Source of the DNA: Mucilaginibacter sp.
GTDB taxonomy: Bacteria > Bacteroidota > Bacteroidia > Sphingobacteriales > Sphingobacteriaceae
Reading direction: 5' to 3'
Assembly: GCF_025362475.1 (NCBI RefSeq)
Contig: NZ_JANYGH010000023.1
Span: forward strand, 177,404-241,403
Length of the DNA stretch: 64,000 nt
A program made the position numbers and the translations under genes. Shown here piece by piece: positions 25,079 to 32,960 of the stretch (its first letter is position 1; every line of letters begins with the position of its first letter). The notes beneath the pieces were generated by a model. The model saw nothing but the letters and a program-made list of their open reading frames with translations. It was not told the origin of the DNA and did no database searches.

Positions 25079-25969
25079 TTAAGCGCTAACTTCAAGCTTA
25101 TACCCCTTGCCACGTATAACAACAATGTTGATATTCGGATCAGGTTCCAGTTTTTTCCTAAGTTTTGATATGAACATATCCAGGCTGCGCCCCACAATAA
25201 CTCCTTCATCTTCCCAGATCTCTTTTTGCAGCCGGCTTCTCTCTATTGTCTGGTTAGGAGACATCGCGAAAATGAGCAACAGACGCGTTTCAGTTCCAGT
25301 TAGGTCTATGGTCTTTTTATTTATTATCAACTGCCGTTTCTGCGCATCAAACAAAACTGAGCCTATAGTGAGTAACGTTGTAAACTGACCTTTAGGTAAA
25401 ACGCTCCGCGGCTTAACAGATCTCAACAAAACAAATCCAACAAATGCTAAAAATGGCAGGCTGCCCAGAAGATATCCATTCTTTGCGGTATTTATGCCCG
25501 CCGGTTTGAATTTAATATTGATCATGTAACATGCTCTGGGTTGCTTTCTTCCTTTACACGCTACAATATCATCTTTTTTACTTCCGGATATAGCAAATCC
25601 ATAGGCAACACTGGCGTTGCCACAGTTCAGAACGTTGACAACATAATCATATGCGAGCGGGTCTTTGGCCAACAAACGCCGGGTAGTATTCACCAGGGAG
25701 TCCGGTTGAAAAGTAAGCTCATTCTCAAACCTGATCTGGTATTCATTTTCTGCGATCTTTTTTACCGGGAGCACTCTTGATGTAATGTCGCCCGACTGTA
25801 AGAGCAGCTCATCTCCGACCTTTCGGAGCAAAACTTCCCTTCTCGCGATATTAAAGTCGTCACTGCCGATCATACTGAAAGCCGCGCAGATTACAGAGAT
25901 AAACGAGAGCAATATTAATCCGCACAGGTACTTGCGTTTCCCGGAGAGGAGATTTCGGCTATCAAACAT
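25079..25969 (-). CDS. Membrane-anchored winged-helix transcriptional regulator
   Basis: 296 residues. An N-terminal transmembrane helix (about 15-35), an extracytoplasmic domain with two or three cysteines, a second transmembrane helix near residue 170 (YLLGSLPFLAFVGFVLLRSV), and a C-terminal OmpR/PhoB-type winged helix (QLIINKKTIDLTGTETRLLL, SLDMFISKLRKKLEPDPNINIVVIRGKGYKLEV). There is no receiver domain. The order is reversed relative to ToxR but the principle of a one-protein membrane sensor-regulator is the same. It diverges from the Asp-box gene at 26210 across 240 bp and probably controls it. Confidence 0.85.
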   Translation of the reverse strand: MFDSRNLLSGKRKYLCGLILLSFISVICAAFSMIGSDDFNIARREVLLRKVGDELLLQSGDITSRVLPVKKIAENEYQIRFENELTFQPDSLVNTTRRLLAKDPLAYDYVVNVLNCGNASVAYGFAISGSKKDDIVACKGRKQPRACYMINIKFKPAGINTAKNGYLLGSLPFLAFVGFVLLRSVKPRSVLPKGQFTTLLTIGSVLFDAQKRQLIINKKTIDLTGTETRLLLIFAMSPNQTIERSRLQKEIWEDEGVIVGRSLDMFISKLRKKLEPDPNINIVVIRGKGYKLEVSA

Positions 25970-26209
25970 AATATTTGCAATTTATTTACAAAGTTTACAT
26001 TTTTATTTACAATCCACATCTCTCAAGCCGAAAAACATCAAAGTAGATTTGCTAAATCAATTTTGATAGAATATGAAAAATAAAAGAAACGTTTTGTCCT
26101 GCCTGATTATTTGATTTTAAAAGTAAAGGAGGGCAGATTTTAGGTGTATTGCCCGACCTCCTAATTCCGCTAATTACTAATCAATATGTTTTACTTTAAA
26201 TTTAAAAAA

Positions 26210-27307
26210 ATGAAAAGATTATTTGTATTTGTTCCGGCTATCCTCCTGGTATTATTTCTACTAAATTCTTTTGTGCTAAAAGAAAAGGAAGCAGGGGAGA
26301 AAACAACAAAAGGGACTAAATCAGGGCTTGAAAACATCGTTTTCAGATCCACTGACGGTGGACAAACATGGGAGGACATTAGCAAAGGGCTGCCTGAAAA
26401 TTTGCAGAGAACAGGTGTGTGGAGTCATGGTTTATTTGCAAATGACCGTGGGCTCTATGTACGTGCTGGCAATGGGGTTTATCTCAGTGAACCAAATTCC
26501 ACCACTTCTTTTTGGACAAAAGAGATTTTCACTGGTGAACAGCGTGAGATTGCCCCTGGCAGGAATGGGATATTTGCATATAATTTCAGGGGACAATTTT
26601 TAAAAAAAATAAACGGAAATAGTGATTGGTCCCCCATGTACACAAACTTTCAAGAGCAAGCCGTACGCCTAAATGGAACGATAGATTGGATGTACAAGAA
26701 TTATAAAGAGAAACAAGTATCCAGCTTTTTTGAAACTACGGGAGGTACAGTTTTCATCGGCTCCAACAATGCCTTTTATAAATCCACTAACAGTGGAAAA
26801 ACCTGGAAATATGTGCATGTTGGAGGCTGGGTAATGAAAATGGTAGAGTCAAACGGTGTACTCCTGGCTGCCAGCACAACGGGAATATTAAGATCGACCG
26901 ATGATGGTGAAAACTGGGATCGTGTTATTAATGAAGGGGGTGCTGGTATCGCTGTGGAACGTATTGATGGAGGATTTGCTGCTATAGCCTACAACATCAT
27001 AACCCAAACCAACACAATACACATTTCACTGGATAGTGGAAAAACCTGGAATGACATAGGAGAAGGACTTCAGCCTTCCTGGAATAGTTCATTAATCAAC
27101 CTAATAGGCGGACTTCAATCTTCGTTGAATATTTCATCAATCAAACAAGTGGGTAAATATTTAATATGTGGTCGCTCAGATGGTATATTCCGGTCATCTG
27201 ATATGGGCAAAACATGGAAACTGTTACTTCCTTCTATAGAAAATAGAGGCTTCGATTTATCTGTTTCAGGCAACGTGATTTATGCCCTACCAAATAAAGG
27301 GTGTTGA
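26210..27307 (+). CDS. Asp-box (BNR) repeat beta-propeller protein
   Basis: 365 residues from ATG 26210, which puts the signal peptide (MKRLFVFVPAILLVLFLL) at the N-terminus; the frame is open 8 codons earlier. At least five Asp-box motifs of the form S.DxGxTW are visible: RSTDGGQTW, KSTNSGKTW, RSTDDGENW, SLDSGKTW and RSSDMGKTW. The fold is a secreted sialidase/Ycf48-like propeller. There are no sialidase catalytic residues I can point to, so it is not called a sialidase. Divergent from the membrane regulator; a terminator lies about 200 bp downstream. Confidence 0.82.
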   Translation: MKRLFVFVPAILLVLFLLNSFVLKEKEAGEKTTKGTKSGLENIVFRSTDGGQTWEDISKGLPENLQRTGVWSHGLFANDRGLYVRAGNGVYLSEPNSTTSFWTKEIFTGEQREIAPGRNGIFAYNFRGQFLKKINGNSDWSPMYTNFQEQAVRLNGTIDWMYKNYKEKQVSSFFETTGGTVFIGSNNAFYKSTNSGKTWKYVHVGGWVMKMVESNGVLLAASTTGILRSTDDGENWDRVINEGGAGIAVERIDGGFAAIAYNIITQTNTIHISLDSGKTWNDIGEGLQPSWNSSLINLIGGLQSSLNISSIKQVGKYLICGRSDGIFRSSDMGKTWKLLLPSIENRGFDLSVSGNVIYALPNKGC

Positions 27308-27507
27308 AAAACTCCAAAGCCCTGTAATACAATTCATAAAAAAGGGCCGCCAGCAATATCAGTTTTATATTCAATAAACGTTTGGATATTCTTCCCGTCG
27401 GCTTATTCAAAATTACCGTTTTAAACAATTAAACGCATTAAAATTTCTAAATCCTCAATAAAGTGTTTGGAAATCTGTATCTTCATGAGTACAGCACGAC
27501 GTACTAT

Positions 27508-27543
27508 AAGGCTGTAAGTTTACTACTTACAGCTTTTCTTTTT
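27508..27543 (+). terminator. Rho-independent terminator
   Basis: GCTGTAAGT, loop TTACT, ACTTACAGC, then TTTTCTTTTT. Nine perfect base pairs extended by A-T pairs. It would end the Asp-box transcript. Confidence 0.75.
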
Positions 27544-27640
27544 ACACCACATACGTATTTGCATACACTATTTTATAAAGCTCGCTCTATTATTATTTAC
27601 CGATCTCATTATTGCAGTGATTTGAAAATAGATTAGGATT

Positions 27641-27676
27641 AGTCCGAAAAGTTGGCGGATAATGAAATAAGTATTT
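27641..27676. repeat. 36-bp imperfect direct repeat, copy B
   Basis: Partner of the copy at 25010-25045, same orientation and length, 2.63 kb away. The 17-base end TAATGAAATAAGTATTT is identical in both. Confidence 0.55.
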
Positions 27677-27846
27677 GTTTTGCATTAGAATAACAAATAC
27701 ACACCGGCTTAGTTGCCAGACCGATGGCATGGTTAATCTTAATTGCTGGCTTGAATGAATAGGCAATTTCAATTGCCAGGCGGATAAATCGCTTCCTGCA
27801 ACTGGGTCGCCGTTTGCACTAAGGCCTTTTAATTCATCTTATCCCG

Positions 27847-30204
27847 CTAAATCACAAAAGAATTATTTCCGGCTTTCAGCATGTATTGTTTGGCCTTCCA
27901 CACCAGTATACCAGTGGTTGCCTTGGGCAAATTAATATCTATTCGCCAACGGCCTTTTTCAAATTTATAACCAACAGCCACCTTGCCATTTGGATGAGGT
28001 ATTTCCCCGCTAATAGTGGTTAATGTTCCCAAATGGGGTTCTATTTTTATTTTGCCAAAGCCAGGCGCATAGCTGTCAATACCTAAAACCGTTCTAAAAA
28101 ACTCAATGTTAGGGCTGGCTCCCCAGGCATGGCTGTCAGAACGGGAAGTGTTAACGTCAGAATACTCGGCCCAGGTGGTTAAGCCCATTTGTATGTTCTC
28201 CCGCCATATCCCCAGCCAGTTCATATAATCATTACCCAAGCCTGCTTTTACCAGTGCCTGGTTCAGGTAATATTTAAAGTAAACTGAGCATTGGGTTAAA
28301 CTTTTATCATTAAGCAACTCCTTAGCCACAGCAGGCATGTCAGCATTGCTCACCATACCGGTAAGTATCGCCAAAGAATTAACATGCTGTGAAAACCCAT
28401 TTTTTTCCTTAGTATCAGCATACATTTTTTTAACCGGATCCCAATACTTGCGCTGGATAGTAGCCTTTAGCTGTGCGGCTTTTTGATTATATAGTGTAGC
28501 GTAATCCTTTAAACCTATTTTGGCTTCCATTTCCGCCGCCCACTGGTATGCCCATAGCAGCTGCAGATCATAAATAGCCGCGCTGCCGTCGCTGCCCTTA
28601 ACCTCGCCCCACATGTTGCCTGCCCAGTCAACAAAGGCCCAGTATGGGGTGTCTTTTAAAGAGCCATCGGCCTGTTGATATTTGCTAAAAAAATCCAGCA
28701 CGCCTCTTTCGCCAAGCAGTTTATTTTTAATAAAATCATTGTCGCCACGGTACATCCAGTAATCATGCAACATACAGATATACCATAACGAGAATGTTGA
28801 TATAACCTGTGTGCCTTTTGAAGGATAGCAGCTACTGGTTACGCCTTCGGGTAAGCGCGAATGATCCATCTGGTTGAGCGCATTACGCGCCAGCCGGTCA
28901 TCACTGGTATTGTAGTATGATATCATAGCCTGTATGCGGGTATCACCAATGTATTGCAGCTGCTCATAATAGGGGCAGTCCGTATAAGTTTCCCATGCGT
29001 TAAGTCTTACTGTACGCCAGCCTATATCCAACATCTGTTTAATTTCTTCATTATCTGTATTAAATATCGCGGTAAGTTTAAAAGGATAACCCGTAAAAGT
29101 GCCATAGAGGTCATCGATAACCAGCGGCTCATTCTTGGTTTTTACAATCAGCCTGATATAACGATAAGTGCGGAAGTTGAGTGTTGTAAATGATCGCCCC
29201 TGGCTCCCATCTGCTATCACGCTGTCTATCCTCCCTACAAACTCCTTCCCTTCTACCTCATTCCGGTTACCCTTAATAACACCCTTGCTGCCTTTTGTGT
29301 AAAGCGATTCGGCGTAGCCAAGCGATATTCCCGCATCTTTGCCACCGCTAAAATTTAAAGTTACATAAGCGTTTGTTTCAAAGGTTTGATCAAGCAATAA
29401 AGACACTGTAGTATTTGCAGGGATAGTTACCTGGGTCTTCGTTTCAGGGAACGTTGAGGGAACGCTTATACCAACCGCACTTCGCAATTTTTCAAGGCGC
29501 TGATAGGTCATTTCCCTTGGGGGCAGTGATGAAGGCACCAACGCCCAATCTATACCCCAGGCCGTGCCTTTAAGTTTCCCTTCAGACAATTTATCTGCCC
29601 CGAACCAGGCACTATCGTCATAGCCCACAGCTGACCAATCGCCTTTAACTGACTGGCGCATATCTACCATTTCGCCTTTGCTGGCAGCAAAAAAGTAGCC
29701 CGGTATAGCCTGATGACCATTATCACGGATGCACTTCCAGGTAGTGTTGGTGTTCAATATTTCTTCTGTTGCCGAATTACCCTGTAAAATAAAACCTGTG
29801 CGTACACTAATTTGCGCTGCGGGACTGTATTGAGCCTCATTCCAAACAAGGGCAGCTATCGTATTTTTCCCTGCAGATAGATATGGAGCCAGGTCAACCG
29901 TTTCGTAATTCCAATAATAGGTATCGCCCCTTGCCGGGCCCAATGATACCAGCTTGCCGTTAACATATAATTTATAACGGTTATCTGCCGATACATGCAC
30001 CATAAAAGTTGCAGGTTTAATGACAAGATCAATATCTTTTCTAAAATAAAAAACGCCGTAACTAGTCCCGTTATCACCGGGTGCAGCTATCCATTGCGCA
30101 TTCCATTGCCTCGGGGCAACATTAGGAACTGAAGGTTGCGCGCAGGCATATTTTGCCGGCGACAAAGTCATGACGATTAATAAAGTAAAATAGAAAAGTT
30201 TCAT
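27847..30204 (-). CDS. GH78 alpha-L-rhamnosidase
   Basis: 785 residues with a signal peptide (first ~22 residues). An N-terminal carbohydrate-binding beta-sandwich (about 30-240: FRKDIDLVIKPATFMVHVSADNRYKLYVNG) precedes the (alpha/alpha)6 barrel with the family region TDCPYYEQLQYIGDTRIQAM, including the acidic residues of the active site, and a C-terminal beta domain ending at FEKGRWRIDINLPK. It cleaves terminal alpha-L-rhamnose from glycans in the periplasm. It is downstream of the LacI regulator with its own operator-like site at 30261. Family call is strong; specificity is not. Confidence 0.9.
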   Translation of the reverse strand: MKLFYFTLLIVMTLSPAKYACAQPSVPNVAPRQWNAQWIAAPGDNGTSYGVFYFRKDIDLVIKPATFMVHVSADNRYKLYVNGKLVSLGPARGDTYYWNYETVDLAPYLSAGKNTIAALVWNEAQYSPAAQISVRTGFILQGNSATEEILNTNTTWKCIRDNGHQAIPGYFFAASKGEMVDMRQSVKGDWSAVGYDDSAWFGADKLSEGKLKGTAWGIDWALVPSSLPPREMTYQRLEKLRSAVGISVPSTFPETKTQVTIPANTTVSLLLDQTFETNAYVTLNFSGGKDAGISLGYAESLYTKGSKGVIKGNRNEVEGKEFVGRIDSVIADGSQGRSFTTLNFRTYRYIRLIVKTKNEPLVIDDLYGTFTGYPFKLTAIFNTDNEEIKQMLDIGWRTVRLNAWETYTDCPYYEQLQYIGDTRIQAMISYYNTSDDRLARNALNQMDHSRLPEGVTSSCYPSKGTQVISTFSLWYICMLHDYWMYRGDNDFIKNKLLGERGVLDFFSKYQQADGSLKDTPYWAFVDWAGNMWGEVKGSDGSAAIYDLQLLWAYQWAAEMEAKIGLKDYATLYNQKAAQLKATIQRKYWDPVKKMYADTKEKNGFSQHVNSLAILTGMVSNADMPAVAKELLNDKSLTQCSVYFKYYLNQALVKAGLGNDYMNWLGIWRENIQMGLTTWAEYSDVNTSRSDSHAWGASPNIEFFRTVLGIDSYAPGFGKIKIEPHLGTLTTISGEIPHPNGKVAVGYKFEKGRWRIDINLPKATTGILVWKAKQYMLKAGNNSFVI

Positions 30205-30260
30205 TGTGGTTATGTTATTGGTAAGGCAATAATATAACTTTATTACCTTAAAACCAAAAT

Positions 30261-30274
30261 AAATCGTTTTAGCA
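30261..30274. promoter_or_regulatory. Operator-like site upstream of GH78
   Basis: AAATCGTTTTAGCA, a variant of the locus-wide AAATCGATTTAGCA motif, 57 bp upstream of the GH78 start. Confidence 0.55.
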
Positions 30275-30309
30275 TATAATTATTCCATTTACCAAAAAAA
30301 CAAATACCT

Positions 30310-30330
30310 GATAATGGTTTTATCATTATC
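30310..30330 (-). terminator. Weak hairpin after the LacI gene
   Basis: GATAATG ... CATTATC, 7-bp perfect stem; on the minus strand a T-run follows about 10 nt on. Position fits the end of the LacI transcript about 100 bp downstream of its stop. Confidence 0.35.
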
Positions 30331-30427
30331 CGGTACAGAAAAAATTTATAAAATGTTAATTCAGATACAGGATAAAACTTACAATTTTGATATTATTTTA
30401 ACCTGATTTGAAGATAATCGTGAAAAT

Positions 30428-31453
30428 TTACGAGACGCCTTTTAATGACGAGTTCCTGATCTTTAAATCGGTTTTTAAAATAATTGATTGCGGCTTGGTG
30501 GATACTGAGCTATCGTTCAGTTTCTCTAACAAAACACTGATCACATTATCGGCTATTTCCTCAACCGGCTGCGATATCGCGGTTACCGGGGGCGAATGAA
30601 GTTCAAAAACATCGTAATCATCAAAGGAAATAACAGCGATATCAGTCGGTGCTTTTTTACCCAGTTCCTGCATTATCTTTAGCCCGCAGGTACCAATGTG
30701 GTTGGTACCAAAAAGGATGGCATCAAGCTGAGGGTTTGCTTTCATAAAATCACGCAGCGGATTCATGATAAGTGCTTCGTCCTGGTTAAAAACAATCTCT
30801 TTAACAGTTGCTTCCAGGCCTCCGCTATTAATAGCATCCTGATACCCTTTCACCCTATCCACCATTTGGGTTTGGTGCGAGGCAAAGGTTACAAACGCAA
30901 TATTTTTAAAGCCCTGATCTATGAGGTGCCTGGTGGCATTATAAGTACTAAAAAGGTTATCTACCTCTATAAAATCGGTACTTACATTGGGCAGGTGCCT
31001 ATCAAACAACACCACAGGCATGCCATCTTTAATCAGCGATTCGATATCTTCCTCAATACCCTCGGGAGGGGCTATAATGTAACCATCCACATGCCTGTCA
31101 CGAAACATATTGATCAGGTCCTGGGTTTTCTGGGTATCGTTATCAGTACTGCAATAAATAATCTTGTAGCCGTTTTTATAAGCCCGGTCTTCAATTAAGC
31201 GTGCTATGCTTGCAAAGAATGGGTTAGAGATATCCTCCACCATCAATCCAATGGTATTTGATTTACCCGTGCGTAAACTTTTGGCCAGCGAGTTTGCCTT
31301 ATACCCTACTTCGGCCACATATTTCATTACCTTTTCAACCAGTTCGGCACCGATACGCTTCTCCTGTGCGCGGCCATTTAAAATAAACGATATCGTAGTC
31401 TTTGATACGTTTAACGCATTAGCGATATCGACAATAGATAATTTCTTCTTCAC
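30428..31453 (-). CDS. LacI-family transcriptional regulator
   Basis: 341 residues. N-terminal HTH of the LacI type (LSIVDIANALNVSKTTISFILNG, hinge GYKANSLAKSLRTGKSNTIG), then a periplasmic-binding-protein-like sensor domain (IGLMVEDISNPFFASIARLIE, VVLFDRHLP, DIAVISFDDYDVFELHSPP). It likely represses the glycan genes around it and is released by a sugar or oligosaccharide. Two operator-like palindromes (31518 and 31539) lie 65-97 bp upstream of its own start, so autoregulation is likely. The same core is found before most other transcription units of the locus. Confidence 0.93.
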   Translation of the reverse strand: MKKKLSIVDIANALNVSKTTISFILNGRAQEKRIGAELVEKVMKYVAEVGYKANSLAKSLRTGKSNTIGLMVEDISNPFFASIARLIEDRAYKNGYKIIYCSTDNDTQKTQDLINMFRDRHVDGYIIAPPEGIEEDIESLIKDGMPVVLFDRHLPNVSTDFIEVDNLFSTYNATRHLIDQGFKNIAFVTFASHQTQMVDRVKGYQDAINSGGLEATVKEIVFNQDEALIMNPLRDFMKANPQLDAILFGTNHIGTCGLKIMQELGKKAPTDIAVISFDDYDVFELHSPPVTAISQPVEEIADNVISVLLEKLNDSSVSTKPQSIILKTDLKIRNSSLKGVS

Positions 31454-31517
31454 CCGTTTATATTAGTTATTTCAAATATAAGGGCAATATAGTTTATTGT
31501 ATTTATAACATTAATAG

Positions 31518-31550
31518 TTAATCGATTTATTTTATTGGTAAATCGATTAA
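31518..31550. promoter_or_regulatory. Paired operator-like palindromes upstream of LacI
   Basis: TTAATCGATTTA at 31518-31529 and TAAATCGATTAA at 31539-31550, both centred on CG, 21 bp centre to centre, i.e. two helical turns apart. They match the core of the motif found across the locus. Confidence 0.68.
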
Positions 31551-31595
31551 CTAAACAATAATTTGATAAAATGCTGCAATAATAATATTTTGCCG

Positions 31596-32837
31596 TTATG
31601 CCGCCCGCTTGTTCAACCGTGGGTAACTAAACCCAAAGGCAAATATAACGAGGTAACAAATAATAGGCAAATAATAAGCTGTTGCCACGTTATGGTTGGC
31701 GATGAGGCCCATAAAGTATGGGAATAAGCCCCCTCCTACCACACCCATCACTATTAGCGATGATGCCAGCTGGGTATGCGGGCCCATATCTTTTATGCCC
31801 AAACTAAATATGGTTGGGAACATAATGCTGAAGAAAAAGTTGATAAACAGCAACGCGATGAATGACGGCCAGCCAAAACCCTGCGCAACAATAATACACA
31901 TGATAATATTACAAAAAGCAAATGTGGCGAGTAGCTTATAAGGTTTAATAAAACGCATCAGGAAAGTCCCCGCAAACCGACCGATGATCATCATCACCAT
32001 ACTTAAGGAAAAATAATAGCCTGCATGCTCATCTGATAAATGCATTACATCGTGGCCGTAGTTAATAAAAAATGCCCAGGTACCACCCTGCGCAGCCACG
32101 TTAAAAAATTGTGTTATGGCAGCAAAAAGAAAATGACGGGGCCTGATATCTATCTTTTTTTCATCTACGTTAAGCAATGAATCATTGGCGTAAGAATCAT
32201 CTGAAATAATATGCGGATCCGTCAACGGGGGTACTTTAATGAACGAAAAAAGAACAGCTACAACGGCTATAACCGAGCCAATAATAATATAAAGTTGTTT
32301 TACCGATACGAGGTCATTGGAATGCTCCTGCCCTGCCTTTAATATAAAATAACTGCCGATTACCGGACCGATTACCCCACCCACACCATTAAAGGCCTGC
32401 GAAAAGTTAATGCGCTGATCGCTGGTACGTTGATCACCCAGGGATGCTATAAATGGATGGGCAACTGTCTCGAGCGTTGCCATTCCACAGGCCAGTACGA
32501 ACAAGGCTACCCTGAAAAATGTAAATGATTCGGCATTGGCCGCAGGAATAAACAGGAATGCCCCTATGGAATAAAGGATCAATCCCATCAGTACACCACT
32601 TTTATAACCAAATTTTTTCATAAACATCCCTGCGGGAATGCCCATCACGAAATAAGCGCCAAAGATAGAAAACTGCACCAATGCCGACCGGGATTTGGTG
32701 ATGTGCAATACATTTTGGAAATGGCGGTTTAATACGTCGCCAAGCGTCATGGATACACCCCACATTAAAAACAGGGAGGTTACAAATATCAATACCACAA
32801 GGTACTTGCGTTCGGTAAATTTTGGCAGGGTGCTCAT
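31596..32837 (-). CDS. FucP-like sugar:H+ symporter (MFS)
   Basis: 413 residues with about 12 transmembrane helices. The first helices carry the MFS/FucP motifs (FLMWGVSMTLGDVLNRHFQNVL, MFMKKFGYKSGVLMGL), and the loop QAFNGVGGVIGPVIGSYFILK matches fucose permease-type transporters. It moves a monosaccharide across the inner membrane, likely the final product of the glycan-degrading locus. It sits between the LacI gene and the GH2 gene, with an operator-like site at 32907 upstream. Confidence 0.88.
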   Translation of the reverse strand: MSTLPKFTERKYLVVLIFVTSLFLMWGVSMTLGDVLNRHFQNVLHITKSRSALVQFSIFGAYFVMGIPAGMFMKKFGYKSGVLMGLILYSIGAFLFIPAANAESFTFFRVALFVLACGMATLETVAHPFIASLGDQRTSDQRINFSQAFNGVGGVIGPVIGSYFILKAGQEHSNDLVSVKQLYIIIGSVIAVVAVLFSFIKVPPLTDPHIISDDSYANDSLLNVDEKKIDIRPRHFLFAAITQFFNVAAQGGTWAFFINYGHDVMHLSDEHAGYYFSLSMVMMIIGRFAGTFLMRFIKPYKLLATFAFCNIIMCIIVAQGFGWPSFIALLFINFFFSIMFPTIFSLGIKDMGPHTQLASSLIVMGVVGGGLFPYFMGLIANHNVATAYYLPIICYLVIFAFGFSYPRLNKRAA

Positions 32838-32906
32838 TATATAGGTTTAATCAGTTTTTCTATTGGTGGCGGTAAATTAATCGAAATCTTTGTAAATACA
32901 CAGCAG

Positions 32907-32918
32907 TAAATCGATTTA
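32907..32918. promoter_or_regulatory. Operator-like palindrome upstream of the MFS gene
   Basis: TAAATCGATTTA, perfect 12-base palindrome, 70 bp upstream of the transporter start. A half-site (TTAATCGAAAT) lies closer, near 32878. Confidence 0.65.
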
Positions 32919-32960
32919 TTTTTGGTCACGGATTTAATGAACGGCTTTGGCTATTTAACA

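Larger units (their letters stand above)
27308..27846. other. Intergenic region between Asp-box gene and the PUL
   Basis: About 540 bp without a convincing gene. It holds a terminator at 27508-27536 and the second copy of a 36-bp repeat at 27641-27676. Confidence 0.5.

Noticed and set aside
26210..27307. Sialidase for the Asp-box protein
   Set aside because: Asp boxes only show the propeller fold; no catalytic Arg triad, Tyr or Glu could be identified.
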